Origin: Seriola aureovittata | Lineage: Eukaryota; Chordata; Actinopteri; Carangiformes; Carangidae | Direction: 5' to 3' | Assembly (NCBI RefSeq): GCF_021018895.1 | Contig: NC_079376.1 | Location: 19,792,501 to 19,856,500, forward strand | DNA: 64,000 bases | Part shown: piece after piece, positions 1 through 13,140 of the stretch | Numbering within the stretch: the stretch's first letter is position 1 | Layout of the letters: the number at the start of each line of letters is the position of its first letter | Notes under the pieces: generated by a model | The model's database searches: none | Told to the model about the DNA's origin: nothing | What the model saw: the letters and a program-made list of their open reading frames with translations, nothing else | Position numbers and translations under genes: made by a program

Positions 1-1
1 A

Positions 2-151
2 ATTTCCCTCTCGCAGATGAACATGCTCAAAGTCTTGAGTGTTTTCAGCCCAGTGAAGAGAAACGTGGTGCAGTTCTTTGAAAAGTTTGTGCACAAAGGA
101 CATACCTTTCTAGCTTTTAAAATGTTAGAAAACAATCTTTACCAGCAGTAA
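2..151 (+). pseudogene. HIPK-type protein kinase fragment, truncated by the window edge and a stop
   Basis: An open frame enters from the window edge and ends at TAA (149-151), about 49 codons. The readable part includes MNMLKVLSVF, NVVQFFEKFVHKGHTFLAF and KMLENNLYQQ. In HIPK/DYRK-type CMGC kinases the C-helix region is followed by a strand pair with a motif like 'F..KGHxCLxFExL..SLY' leading to the hinge. This stretch matches that layout, although the hinge-side E is replaced by K (LAFKML) and the chain stops just where the hinge helix should continue. No catalytic-loop (HxDLKP) or DFG sequence follows. Two start-like ATGs (17 and 23) lie inside the conserved region, so translation probably would not start there. 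Teleosts carry many HIPK-like copies, so a decayed or partial copy is plausible. Alternatives are the last exon of a splice form or chance similarity. Confidence 0.5.
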
Positions 152-373
152 CACTTTGAGCTTTGCAATTACAATATTTACAGACATATGGCTGCAAAGA
201 GCAACATGAGCAGCGCCGCCGGGTTCACAAAAAATCGAGCCTTAGGTCTCACCCTTCAAACAGCCCTCTGAAGTAGTGATGGCCGGCCGAAAGTCCTCAC
301 AATACAGAGACGTCCCCACAACGATGGTTTAAAACTGTTACTTGGTCCTCACAAAGACAGCAACGCAAACTGC

Positions 374-397
374 CACACACACACACACACACACACA
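374..397. repeat. (CA)12 microsatellite
   Basis: Uninterrupted CA dinucleotides, 24 bp, followed by AAAACGGGAGAGAG. Confidence 0.95.
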
Positions 398-712
398 AAA
401 CGGGAGAGAGAACATTTTATCTGTCATCTTGCAGCTGTTGAGCTGTGAAACTGATTTGGGTGTTTGCAGTTATTTAATATAGATGGTATCCTGCAGGAAA
501 ATAGCACTATTTGCATTTTTACCATTAGTGAAAGCTGATGTCGAGCCAAAAATATTGATAACGCTCTGGTAAATGTTGTGAACAGATAAAGGTCGAAAGA
601 CAAACCAGGTCACTTCAGTTTTCGCACCTTGAACTTTCAGGTGATTTTTCAAAACTCTCAAACTGATTTTTTGCAGAAAGATACCGTTTTAACATTTATT
701 ACAATTACTTCA

Positions 713-757
713 AGATATATATATATATATATACATATACATATGCATATACATTAT
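713..757. repeat. (TA)n microsatellite, imperfect
   Basis: About ten pure AT dinucleotides followed by interrupted ATAC/ATGC units. AT-rich and self-complementary. Confidence 0.9.
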
Positions 758-934
758 TCTGATGTAATGTTTGAATATTGATAAAAATGATAAGTGTCCA
801 CCGTTTTAAACTCAATTTTTGACCGTTTTGAGTGCAACATCTGGATACTTATAGAGCACGCAATAAGAGAACGCAAATTCAGACACAGCACTGATCTTGT
901 TTGATGTTATTCTTAATTTTAGCTATGCTAGCGG

Positions 935-1190
935 CTTCGCTTTAGGAATAGTAATGTCAGTCTGTTGATCACTCCAGCAATTTGGCCAGATTGTACTATC
1001 CTAACTTCCAGAGAATGAATCCCACTGACTTTGTTGATCCTTTGACTTTTCCTCTGGTGGCTCCACCAGCTCAAAGGTTTCACTGATCCTGTGAACATTT
1101 CACGTTCCCCCTCAGGATGAGGCGTTGATCTTCTGAATTTTCCTTTTGCGCCAACATCAGATCAACCTTTTAATTTGTCCAATACTTTGT
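935..1190 (+). repeat. Dispersed repeat family A, copy 1 (diverged)
   Basis: Contains the family signature 'GAATGAATCCCACTGACTTT', then 'TTGATCC-TTTGACTTTTCCTCT' and a second half with 'CCCCTCAGGATGA'. The same order of phrases (bases-to-'GAATCCTACTGACTTTGGTGATCC', then 'TGACTTTTCCTCTAGC', then 'CACCA') recurs at 11.9, 15.9, 45.2 kb and reversed at 37.4 kb. It has no open frame. It looks like an old non-autonomous or 3'-end repeat widespread in teleosts; its class is not determined. Confidence 0.6.
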
Positions 1191-1559
1191 GTCTAAATAC
1201 CTGCATCACTAATGATATTTGTGATACTGTCAGCATCCTTCACACAAGGTAACACACACTACATGACATCCAGAATGTCCATATTATTATTACAATCAAA
1301 GAACTGCTGTGTAATCCACATTTATAGACTGTTAGCTTTAGGAAATGTTATTATGTTGTTTGATCAGTTAACCACTTGTATTATGATTAATTCCAGGTTT
1401 GAAGGATGTAATATGAAATCAGTATCAATCTGTATTATTCGTGTCTGTCATTATTAGTGCCATTAGGTTTATATGTTATTTCATTTAATGCTTTATGGTC
1501 ATAGTGGAAGACGGATGTGCGAGTTTACAGGTAAACTCTAGACTTAAACTATTTTAAAG

Positions 1560-2720
1560 TTCTGTGGAAAATTACTCTCTTCTCCAAGTGGAAACACAGG
1601 AGAAGGCGGGTGACGGCCTTGAAATGTGCGCCAGCCCCCAGGGGATAAAACAGTTGTGATCAATTCACACATTGCTCTAAGCTCCTAGCCACAAAAAAAC
1701 CCCCAAAAAACTCATGGCTCTAAGCCATTTATGCACGTCATCATCTGTCCATGTCCTTTACTATTTCCTTGCCACGTGCTCCGAGTAACATTCTTTTTGT
1801 GTACACACGCGACCTTCTATTGAAAAGCCAAGCCAAGACCAACTGAACAAAAACAACAGAAGTGCCTGAGTAGTTTTGTAGCTTTTTAAATATTATCACA
1901 CTTTCCTTTTTGAAGATCTTTGCCGGTTTAGAGTCATCTGGTCAACGCCAGTCTCCTCTAGAGTTATCCAGCCAAAGTGAAGAGCATTAGAGTTTATTTC
2001 GCATCAACCCGCAAGAGACACCAGCAGAGACACCTCTGCACAACCGCCTGCAGAGAAGCAGAGCAGAAATCAAGAGTGCCCGAAACAGAAAGTCTCCTGG
2101 CAAACTCCACCAGAGCTGAATCGCTGAGACACCGGCGGAATCCGTCATCGTGATAACGGGACACGGAATCCCCTTAGATCCCGTGTCTCCAGGGTTACCA
2201 CGGCAACCACAGCCACCTGGATTCCAGCCGAGGGTCTTCAGCTACAGCGCAACTCACAGTAGGCCGGTCTTAACACTCTGCTCATGACTGGGTTGATGTC
2301 AAAATATAGCAATATTTAATTATCAAACCTAATTCGTAGATGTAGTATCATTAGCTGTATAGCCATAGTGTATAGCCATAAAATATTCTCTCCCACCATT
2401 CCAACTCATCACACCGCTCATTTCATTATTATTTTCATCTTTATGATTATTACACCTTGCATTTACTCTGTACATAGTAGTTTAGTTAAATAAACTCCTT
2501 TATTTACACCCAGTTGTTGTCCTGTTGTATTCTTTTGAAGAGAGACTGGAGATCCATTGAATCGAGAAGTCATGGCTGCTTATACGAGATTAATAACATT
2601 AATCAATTAAGTAATTCATTGTTGTCCTCCCTGAGGACTGGTGCCCCGTTTCAACAAGAGCAAATTCTAAATTGTGGTGTTCACGCTACACAATGCTCAA
2701 AACAAAAAGGCTGTAGAGGT
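1560..2720 (+). mobile_element. Possible solo LTR or LTR-like fragment
   Basis: A block unlike its AT-rich surroundings. It starts near TGTGGAAAATTACTC, runs through GC-richer sequence (2,000-2,280), and has a polyadenylation-like stretch 'TTAAATAAACTCC' at about 2,487 followed by a TTG-rich tail and 'GACTGGTGCCCCG' near 2,636, which faintly recalls a primer-binding region. No gag/pol frame follows and no target-site duplication could be found, so boundaries are guesses. It could equally be unrelated non-coding sequence. Confidence 0.28.
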
Positions 2721-5680
2721 TTAGTCTTCTTTTATACTTTGTTTTCTTTCCTTCGAGTGTTTTGCTTCTGTTTCCTGTCAATCCAGAGACACCACTGATC
2801 TTGAACAGATTGTTTCTTTGTCCTTTAACTGAGCAGCAATTTTTTTGAGCCTTATTTCCACACCAAAGGGAAAGACTGACCTAACCTCCACTGCTGACTG
2901 CAACAGAAGAGAAAATTCTTATTCCTCCTCTGTTGTATATTTTGTTCGTGTAAAGCTGAACACTCCTCATCCTCACACTTTTCTATAAGACGGAGACACT
3001 TGGGAAGTCTTAGTCACCCCTCTCTGAACTTCAGTCAAATATGGTTTGACTTGTGACTGCAAATATTTTTATTTGTTTTGTACTCCTCATTTTCACCTCA
3101 TGGCTTCGTCACCTCGGTAATGCTGTGACATATTGTGACAGACTGTCTCTATTATGAATCCACACGCACCAATGTCACCATTTCTAAGGTTTAGTTATAA
3201 CTTCTATCTTTAAATTCAAATGTTTTTCAGCAATTCAAGGAACAAAGGGGGTCATTCTGTTCATTTTGTCTCCATCTCCTACAACGTGACTGTATACCGA
3301 ATTGTTGCTTCTGACTGAACATAAATAGTGAGGGTAATAAAGTTCTTTAATTCATCATCAAATTAGAGCCTATAAATTTTCATTTTTACCAACATCTGTT
3401 CTATTACTGTCTGTCTCTTTTGGTAAGTAGCTTTCACCTCATACAGCTAATCTATTTGTCATTTTAGAGTGAGACAGATGGAGAAATAAATAAATGGAGA
3501 CACTAAAAAGTGAAGACAAACAGGAAAATGTGTGAAAACATAGTGAGTCTTTTAATTTGTCAGCATTTAATAAATGCATCTTATAAACAGTGATCACCAT
3601 ACATAGTCTGATGTTTTCATTTTCTCTTTCACAGTCTTTTGTGTCAAAGTTAGTTGAGGAAACTGATCACTTTTTCTTTTTTTTTTATTCAAGAGCCATC
3701 ATTATCAAATCGCTATTGTTTTATATCTTATTATTTGCTAATTAGAAGCTGTAGTGAAGTTCTTTCAGTTCCAGCTGTCTTTGTGTTGTTTTGTTCTCCC
3801 TCTTTGACATAAATACCTCGCTCAAAACCATGAAACCAGGTTGAACATGTAATTTAGGCTTTGCCTGCAGAGGAGCCGGAACAGAATAAAGGGGAAAACT
3901 TTACTTTGCCTGCATCACAAATGTAATTTCCTCCGTGCTTCTTTTATGATTAATGATTGTAATAAGAAACAGCTACAGCTGAGTAATATGTTCAGATGCT
4001 GTGAATAATGTGCAATTGTCTTCATCATGAGCACAAATTATGTTTAAACATTGCCTGTCACAAAATCTACCAGAGAGCAAAACCTGTCACTTTACTTTTT
4101 AAAGGGAGCTGTGGCCACAAGAGTTACAGGCTAATGGCCAATGCTGAAACACGGTGGATCAGTAGCAGTAGAAAAAAAAAGTTTAAATAGTACTCTACTG
4201 AGTCAAAGCAGCAGACCCAGAGATGCACACATTCTTCTTCCTTGTAAAAACAATCTGGGGCTTACATTACGCACAATGCAACTCACGCTAATTTAGCCTC
4301 AAGCAGAGATGAGAGGCGCGCTGCAGAGGTCTGATCAGCTCACCGCACCCCCAGATTTTTTCAGCTTCAACTGATGCTGCCTCAGGTGACATCACTTGAG
4401 GCAATTTATCAGATTGCACAGCTCCCTCTGGAGGCTTGATACAACTTTTTTCAAATATGCAGAATTACTGCACAACACCTTTAAAACAACTTTGATGTGT
4501 AAAATGTGTTTAGTTCTCCTTTAAGTAAGGAAACTGACTCAAAATGTCGATCACACAGGAATGTAAGCTTATATAAAGTTAGCTATTAAAAAAAAAAAAA
4601 ATACCAGTAGTTAAGGTTGCTAGGCGACAGGACACAACGATGAGGGCGGGCACAGCTGCTGACACAAAGCGGAACTCCTGCGTAGGTTCAGACCGGCTGC
4701 ATCCCACGAAAGATGCTGCACCTGAATTGGGACACAGCTTATTTCTGTCATTAGCTTAAAGAGGTGATGTCATAATTCATCATTCAAAGTCGCAGAAGTG
4801 AGGTTTTCACGTGTTGCTTTGAAAATAGGACAAAACATATGGTCCAGTCTGTCAGGACATGACTACACTGAAAATAATATCTTCCAAGTCTCAGTTTTGG
4901 CATGAAAAGAGGGAAGGTCTTGAGTAAAAGCACATTTAAGCAGTGACCTTGACAACAAAGAAGCACGTGCCGACTTCACAACGCAGTGACCACCGACAAG
5001 GTGGTTAATGGGGGGGGCATGTAGGGTGTCTGAGTGAGGCCACAGGCTACACTGCTTTTATGTGTTTAACCTGCTCCAGACTGAGGAAAACAAAGATCAT
5101 CTCTGCCAAAATATGTATCAGAAGAGAGCTGAACAAAAGCCACTTCGCACAATCTTCACAAGCTGTTAATGCGTCATCATCGTTCTATGGAGCTTTATTA
5201 CAGAATACACTACATTAGTGGTTTTAGGGTCCTTGATGGGGAATGCTACAAAATGAATAGTTTAATCAGATTGAATTCACTGGAAATTGTCCCACTTGTA
5301 CAATTATCAGCATTTCAATCGTCCCACCCACCCCCACCCTGCCATTATCCAGACAGTTTCAAAAATAAATATCAAATCCACTATAGAGCTCATGAGGACC
5401 AAAATGAGACAATGTTTTATTAAATGAGGGTCTCGTTTGTGTCAACGGTATTTTTGGCTCGCTGACAGGAAAGTGTTGCACAAAGGCACCTTAATTGAAT
5501 TTGGTCATGTAGTGTCATTTTAATTCTTAAATAAGAGTCTCTTTGTTTCCCTTTAAGAAGAAAAAAAATCATTCATTCCTCTGTTGACCTCTTATCTCTC
5601 CTGCTCTCTGCTTCACTTTATCCATGGTCTGCTTTATGAAAAAGCAATAAAGAAGCACTTAGTGTACTGTTTCTTTCTCT
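2721..5680. other. Non-coding stretch, no gene recognised
   Basis: AT-rich with frequent stops in all frames. Short poly(A)/(T) runs occur (3,680; 4,588). The segment 4,050-4,640 has phrases that look repeat-derived (for example 'AAAGGGAGCTGTGGCC' and the GC-richer 4,610-4,730), but no second copy was found in this window. Confidence 0.5.
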
Positions 5681-5684
5681 CACT

Positions 5685-5764
5685 TACACACGCACACACA
5701 TACACACACACACATACACACACACACACACACACGCAGACACACACACACACACACACAGACA
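5685..5764. repeat. (CA)n microsatellite, interrupted
   Basis: About 80 bp of CACA broken by TACA, CGCA and CAGACA interruptions, typical of an ageing array. The open frames seen here on both strands (His/Thr-rich or Val/Cys-rich) are artefacts of the repeat. Confidence 0.95.
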
Positions 5765-5906
5765 CCATGAAACACATAGTGCCTAAAGCAGTCTTTGGAT
5801 TGTTGTACATCAAAAATCCTTCTAACATTGATCGATGATATTGAAATTGGAAAGTTACTGCAGGGGTTCAGAAAGATGTAGCAAATAGACCATACATACA
5901 AACACG

Positions 5907-5943
<37 letters not shown>
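5907..5943. repeat. (CA)17 microsatellite
   Basis: Pure CA run ending at CACTTACTTAAG, 145 bp downstream of the previous CA array. Confidence 0.95.
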
Positions 5944-5945
<2 letters not shown>

Positions 5946-6351
5946 ACTTAAGTAAGTCTTAGCCATCAGCCGAGTTAGAGCTCACAGTTTACAGCTATCC
6001 TCTTCATCTTTCTGCACAGCTCTCCCTTCCTGTTTAATATTTAATGGCTGTCAGGCCATTGTTTTTCTTCTATCACTGTTATGCACTTCTTTTCAGCCTT
6101 ACATCTACTCACATTTTCGGCATTATTTGCTACATCAGGACTTTTCTGGAGCAATCGCTATAGTGGTTACAGTTTTTTCTCAAAAGGGCTGCTGACATTT
6201 CCATGGCAAGTTTTGCGTGTTTTTTAAACTGTATGTGTGACACAACAAATCAGGAAGTTGACCAATGAAGTTGTGTCAAGTACATAAGAACAATAAAACA
6301 GTTTGAGTACTTCACTGCTCTTACATACTCTTATCTTGTAGGTATAGAAGT

Positions 6352-6352
<1 letters not shown>

Positions 6353-6398
<46 letters not shown>

Positions 6399-6430
6399 CT
6401 TATCTAAATCCTAGGGGAAATTCATGAAAG
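6353..6430 (-). mobile_element. LINE-type 3' tail with (TAGA)11 array
   Basis: The TAGA array (6,353-6,397) runs directly into 'TACTTATCTAAATCCTAGGGGAAATTCA'-like sequence (about 6,398-6,425). Read on the minus strand this is GAATTTCCCCTAGGATT...AGTATC(TATC)n. It is a diverged version of the fish LINE 3' end 'TTCCCTCGTGGGATCAATAAAGT(ATCT)n' that is present at 59,083-59,155. So the tetranucleotide array most likely arose from the tail of a 5'-truncated non-LTR insertion. No coding part is left. Confidence 0.6.
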
Positions 6431-9400
6431 TACACTGTTGGCAGTTTTAACCTCAAAAGGCATTATGATTATCCTTAATAAATATACTGCATATCCTTCC
6501 TCATTAAACATCCCATAAAAGACAAACATCCTTGATTACATTGGATATCTGTCTTTACTTCCTCAACTTTTACTGGTGCATTACTATGTTTCATCATTTG
6601 CATCAACCGAATGTATCACATGTACCTTTGTATGGCATTTTACTAGAGCATGAGAACAAAACAGGGATCTGCTCATAAAATCATCGCTCTATAGCACTAC
6701 TGGTGGCTAAAATCTCCACAGGCTGCCTTTAGTGTGAACAAGGCATCACGGCAAAGAAACAAAAAAAAAAAAAAAACTTATTCATCTATTAACCTACTTA
6801 TTACAAGCAACAGAGACAAAAAAAGGGACAGCAAGGTTAGAGCGTTACATTAGATACTGTACATTAGCTGTGTCCCTTTAGATCATATTATTGCAAAGAA
6901 TGAAATGGCCACTGCTCTGTCTTGTGGCGCAAACATGTCAGTATTCGTCAAAATGATCACAAAAATCATTTATTGTGATGCACTGCAACAAGATTATGGT
7001 AGTCATGTAGACTACATCAATCAAGTCTACTCCTGGATAAGCACTTTAACCAACAAAATAGGGAATAGTTTTATGAAATGAATGCACTGCACTAAAGGTA
7101 GCCAGTGGAATTTTAATTGTGCATTTCTCACTAGTACACATTGTATTTCTGACTACTCAGTTTGTGCTATTGTCAAATCAATTCCAGTTCCAATGTCCCG
7201 AGTAAGACAATTAATTACACATAATATCTCACATAATCCAATTTTTTCCTTTGTCATCCTCTTTGTGTGCATTTCACAAAACTATATGAGGTTGTGTTCC
7301 AGCAGAGGTAACAGACATAAAAAACTTGGATGATGAAAACCTGAGATGATGCCACAAAACATCCCTTATCAAATCCTATTTTTAACACAGTGGCTGCTGC
7401 AAAGCAGGGATCAGTGGCCTCCATGGTTGATGACACCGAGCTTTCTTCCAGGAGTGATGGCCATACAGGCTGCTACAGATAACGAAAAGGCAGCTGTGCA
7501 GTTTGTATCCTCTGGGGTTTTTGTCACCTCATACACCAGGGACATGCCCTTTGATTTTTACAGCAAGGCTTTGTACCACAGCTCAACTTTGTCTCACATT
7601 CTACTAATTCCTCTGTGGTTACTAAGTTTAACTAGGTGTCGAACTGGCTTTTGATCATTTAAGTTACATTTTGTAAAGTTTGATCTTTTTTATTTGATGC
7701 TGTGATTTAGTTATTCAAATCGGTTGCACATTATACATAAGAAGTATGTAACCCTTTGTCCCATCAGATGTGTTATGGCTGCTGTCCAGGGCACTGATTC
7801 TGCGACTTATTTGCGTTGGCTAGCTGGAAACCCCATTGGGTGGCACTGTTGGGTAATAGTTGCTTTGACTGATCAGTCTAATCATTGGCTGCATTTGTTA
7901 GGGTCATTATTCAATAAATCATATTGCTTCAGATCCTGTTGCGGAGTCTCTTCTTTTCAGTCATTGCCATCTCCCTTGAGAGGAATAATTTATTATAAAT
8001 GAATAACCACAATTTAATGGACGAATTTATGGTGAATCCCAGCGCTATGATGTCAACAGAAAAAAATTATGCCAACTCGCTTTATCCAATTTCTGTGTTC
8101 TCATGTTTCTAAAATGCAGACACTGACTGTAGCGTGAGCATGTCTATTCTTTAAACAGGAGAAGGTGAGTGTGAAGTTGGTTGTCGCAAGGGAAAAGAAG
8201 GACATAAGAAACACCAGCCCTCATAGATTCGACCAATGAGGTTTAGTTTGCTGGGAATGTGGAATGCAGCACCTCTTAAATGTCATTTTTCTGCTCTTTT
8301 AAAGGATTGACAGTATATACCGTTTTGAAGACTGAAACTAAATATCCGATGTCTTTTCTGAACATGGGCCATATTACGCAGTTACAATATGTGAAATTTT
8401 AAGATTTTCATTTTGGCCATTTCAACCTGTAGCTCTTTGCAGATGATGTTGCTGTTTGTTGTGTCAGCATCACTGTTGTGGATGTGGCTAGAGGCTGAGG
8501 CTGCACTGCACACACTAGTGGGTTGAACAGTTTGTGCTAGCTGGGTGCCAAAGCTAACAGTGCTTTACATTTAAACAAATAAAGTTGCACTGCATTTAGC
8601 CAATTTAAATTGTTAAGTACCTGCTCTGCCACATGAATAGACTTCTTCTATAACCTAAAAATAGGTTAATTCCCTCGTCTTCAGTGTATTGTATCTGGGG
8701 CTGTTTAACAAGCGCTCCCATAAGGCCTTCCTCCGTGATCTCTTATCTCCTCCTCTTACAGAATCGTTGCTGCATTACACATTTCCTTCCCTCACTCTCC
8801 ATTGTCCATTTAGTCCTTCCTCTATGGTGACCGTAACGCCAATCCCCTGATGCTTTTCCCGAGTCTCCCTACATTCCTCCTATACTGTAACGCAGACAAC
8901 GCCTATTGTAAAGTTGCTCCCTGTTGGACCTCTACTTTCCATCCTAATTACTCATCCTACAATTCCCTCCCTTCTTTGCTCACCTCCTTATCTTATCTTT
9001 TCGCTCCACGTAGCTCCCTCTTGCCTCTTTCTGGCTATCCCATCACCCCCTCTCATTTTCTTTGTAACACTCACACCTTCATATCGGAGAAGAGTAGAGC
9101 AAACGATATAGTCCTGCTGCACTTCTGGGACGATCGATTATGGTTGTGCATGCAGCACTTGTGCAAGTTTGTGTGTTTCTAACTGTGAAATCGTCATGTC
9201 TTTCCTTAATACCACCAAAGCAGTGTAGAAGGATCTTAATTATGCTGGTTATCCTTTTATCTGCTCAAAAACCCAAAGATGATATGTCAAAGGAGATGGG
9301 GGTCACAAACACAAAGAGACAAAGAGAAGTGACGCATTATAAAATTAGCAATTGAATATATGTGTACAATAATTTGCCTGTTACAGAATAGAAGCATGAT

Positions 9401-11860
9401 ATGAGGTTATATCTCTGTGGAGACTGAATCTGCAGTGGGAGAAGCTGGTGAGGGATTAACTGGGGGAATAAGATGTCTCCTTATAAATTTGACTCCCTTC
9501 ACCTCCGTCTCTCTCTCTTTATTCTGTTGCTCTCTGCAGATGACTACATCTGAAATACACGTGGCAGGAACCTGTTATAAACTAGCTAGTGATTGTTATG
9601 TTGCTGATTTCCGTGTCCGTCCCATCTGCCAGACTTATCTTTGATTCATCATTTACAAATGTATGTTGCAAAATATTTAATTTATATTGTCGTCAAGATT
9701 TAATTTTTCTGAACATACCAGATATGTTCGACTATTGCACAGGAATTGTGTAAAAAGAGATGATCAACACATCCACAAAAATATCCATTTGTTGTAGTAA
9801 GAAAAACAAACAATCTTGTGCAACAGTTAGCAGGTGATATTAGTGTAACAGAATAAATTACAGCTGTTTAACTATTGTCTCCATTATTGATTCTCTCAAT
9901 ATGAATGATCATGTTACCTTGGTCAACTCCTGTTCTCTGTGTATGCTGCCATCATTACAATGCTGACGACAGACAGCTTTATATCCTAGTTACCTTTGCT
10001 TTATATGGCTGTATTCTTCAAACCTGCCTCTCTGTGATACAATCAAGGGTGTCGCAAAATCTCCAACGTATCTAAACTAACAAAAAACATGCACCGAAGT
10101 CTCGGCTCCACACACACCGCCTCTTTGGCCCATTTTAGAACTAGCAGAGAGTTAGGCAGACTCAGGCACTGCCAAAAGGGCGACAGCAAAGCAGCCCACT
10201 CTGAGCTTCAAAACCAATTAGAAAACATTTGTTGATAACTTTACACACGTTCGTTTGTATGTGACCATGTTTTTCTCTTCTTGTTTTTGGCTTCTTTTGT
10301 GAAGCATGTTGTAGCTCCTAAAGTGACTTTTAAAGTTTACTTACTTCTTTCTTTGTCCCATGTTACCATTTAATGTGCTCTGCTTGTTTCTCTAGTGGAA
10401 GGTATAGAGACACACTGACATAAAGGTTAATTACACAGAACTTACAGGATTTTAGCCCAAACCTCAGTTCACACAACACACACACTTGTACAGGCCGTTT
10501 TCTAAAAGCCCTTGTATGATTCCCCATTTCTTTTTTCTTCTCCTTTTCTTTCAGTTTCTTTCCCTCTCCCTGTTGTATTCATATGCGTTTGCCCTTCTCA
10601 CCTACAGCATCACTGTCTCTCTTTAATTGGCTGTCATTGTAAAATCATGGTAATGCAGTACGTGGACGCGTTAAAGAATGTGCATGCACATGTGCGCAGC
10701 AGAAGCCACTGTTCTCGGCGAGGGTTCCTTACTAAGGAGAATTCAAACTATAGAGGCCCAATTATTGTTAGTGGGATTCGCCATGGATGTAGCGGACTGC
10801 ACGAATGGAGAGATCTTTAATGGTGCACAGTATGTTTCATCTCAAATTCTGTGGTCACAGTTGTCTCAAGTACATTAGGATTTCATCTAGGTTCAGAGAG
10901 TAATGACATGTCATGATGGCAGCAGCAGGGAGGGTTTGATGTCTTTACAGGTGTCATGAACAGCAGCAGCCTAGTCAAAGGCTGAATCCAAGACCCAGCA
11001 AGACAAAATTGGAAACAACAACAACAAAAAACAAACTACACAAAAACAAAAGAGGTACAAGCTACTGTGTCAGCAGAACGCAGTCTCATAACTGAGGACT
11101 TTGATCCTTGTATCACTTTACAAAATAACTGGCATTGTGAAATTAAAGCAAATTTGTCACTTGCTGAAATGGTATCATTCCCTTTAAACAGTATTATCCT
11201 GTTTATATTATCACAAACATCACAAAGTGAAGTTTAATGACGGTGTCGTAATTTATTCTCTGCGGTATTCACATTTCACAAACCTGCCACATGTACTTTT
11301 GTTTCAGTCAGTGATTTCTGAGAATAACTTTTGACAGAGTGTGTGTCTGAAATCTTGGTGGAGACACTGACAACTCTGGGTTTTTCAACCACATGAAAAA
11401 ACAAAAACAAAACCTTTTCTTCTATCCCTCCTCTCTTGTAAATTTTAAATAAAAATTTAAATAAATTGCATTTTTGGTCTATTAAGGCTTCTACTTATGG
11501 AGACTTTGGCATCTGTCTTTGCTATCATTAAATTCTTCCTATATTTATGATACTTGTTCTTGTTGAAATGTCAGAGTCTAGAAAAATCCCTTTAAAGAAG
11601 CTGACACCAAAATATGACAGTGTAAATGAGTTTTCTCGCTGACACAAAGGATTCCCAAAGTTATCCAAAGAGTGCACTTTTAATAATATGTCAATCTGTC
11701 ATTCCAAATACACGAATTGATTGTGCTTTAGACAATACAGCTGGTTGACATATATCTGTTTATATGTTTATTCTTCCTCTGATAAAAAATGATTCTGGTC
11801 AAACTGGAAAGGACACGGGTGTGTTTCCAGATGCCAGTGTTCTTTTGATATTTGTTGTCG
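6431..11860. other. Non-coding stretch, no gene recognised
   Basis: I see no exon-like block with consistent codon use. The stretch includes a poly(A) run (6,762-6,777) and a pyrimidine-rich stretch (8,690-9,060). The open frames at 7.1-8.0, 8.85-9.35 and 10.5-10.88 kb are short, lack recognisable domains, and overlap low-complexity sequence. Confidence 0.5.
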
Positions 11861-11865
11861 GACCC

Positions 11866-12110
11866 AATTAAGGTGGTGATGAAATTTTGTGCAGACACAG
11901 AGACACACAAAGGATGAATCCTACCCACTGTGGTGATCCCCTGACATTTCCTCTAGCACCACTTTGAGATTTACATTGTGGTTTGGAATAAAATTTGTTG
12001 ACATTAATGTGACACTTGATCGACACAGTCATGTTCCCAACTAGATGAATTGTAATAACTCTCAATCCCTTAACCTTTCCTCTACCATTTTTATCAGGTA
12101 TTTGTCCAAT
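11866..12110 (+). repeat. Dispersed repeat family A, copy 2
   Basis: Contains GATGAAATTTTGTGCAGACA, GGATGAATCCTACCCACTG, GGTGATCCCCTGACATTTCC and TCTAGCACCA in that order. It then has a second module with 'GATGAATTGTAATAACT' and 'TAACCTTTCCTCTA'. This is the most complete forward copy in the window. Confidence 0.7.
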
Positions 12111-13120
12111 AGCTTATTGACCTGAATATAAGATATTAGTTTAGTTTTTTAGTTTATTTATTATTTTTTTGTTTTTTAGTTTATTTTTGTATTTGATAGG
12201 GAGAATACAATTTAACATAGTTTCAAAACAAAAAATGAAACTAATGGGTGGCACAAAGAGTTTACAGCTATTGCTCATTTCCGACTCTTGTCCCTAGTTG
12301 GACTTGTATAATGTATAATATAATATTATGTATATTGTTATATGTAATTAAAGCACTCAACAGCAAAAACAACACAAAACAGACAACACGATTGATAATA
12401 TACAATTAGTATAAAATTACCTAGACATGGGTAGAAATGGGTTTTTCTTTTCTGGAAATGAAGTTTGGAAAAGCGGGCATTGTCTAATATTCGAGGACTA
12501 TAAATTGACATATTCACAACGTTAGAAGGAGTACCAGTGTAACACTGTCTTTTACAAAGAGTGTTGAATCATGTGTCGTTTGTAGCCATAATATTTCTAG
12601 GCTAGCAAAGTGTTTTCAAGCCCATCTATAGTGAGTCTTTTAGTTGGCCCAGTATGACCTGCAGGGGTGCTTTGCTGTCATAGAGGAGCATATTCATGAT
12701 GGTTGAAAACAGCCAAGAATTACTGCAGTCACGGATGAAGAGCTCCAAAAGACTGAAAAATGGTGACTGTCAGAGACAATGATTTTGAGGAACCTGCCAG
12801 GAGAAAATGTGAGTATGTGACTGATAGATAAGATACCCAAATGTGTGCTTACCATATGTCATGTTTCACTTGTACCATAAAAAAGGCTTCAATTGATTAG
12901 GACCTTTTTCTCCTTGGATTAATGATATCTGAGAGAAACGTCCCAATAGGATTTGTGTATTAATGTTTTCTATCCTCATAGAGATAGAGAGTTTTGCACG
13001 AGATAAATCCAGATTAATTGGCGAGCCTGGCAATAAGACAAAGAAGTCATGCCCTTTGGATAAATGAGAGGTTGCTAATGAGGGCTGAGATAGTGAGATA
13101 GAGTTCAGGAAGCAGTGTCA
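12111..13120. other. AT-rich non-coding stretch, possibly transposon-derived
   Basis: Starts with T-rich sequence (12,134-12,200, TTTAGTTTATTTATT units), then A-rich sequence with 'CAACAGCAAAAACAACACAA' and a long AT-rich segment. The order of a T-rich run followed by 'ATAGGGAGAATACAATTTAA' recalls the reverse of some fish LINE 3' ends, but no coding remnant was found. Confidence 0.3.
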
Positions 13121-13140
13121 GTGTTTGTACTACAATGACA

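Larger units (their letters stand above)
152..930. other. Non-coding stretch with simple repeats
   Basis: No coding signal seen. It contains a CA array and a TA array, listed separately. The sequence just before the CA array (about 335-372, GGTCCTCACAAAGACAGCAA) is of a kind that often precedes CA arrays in fish DNA. Confidence 0.6.
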
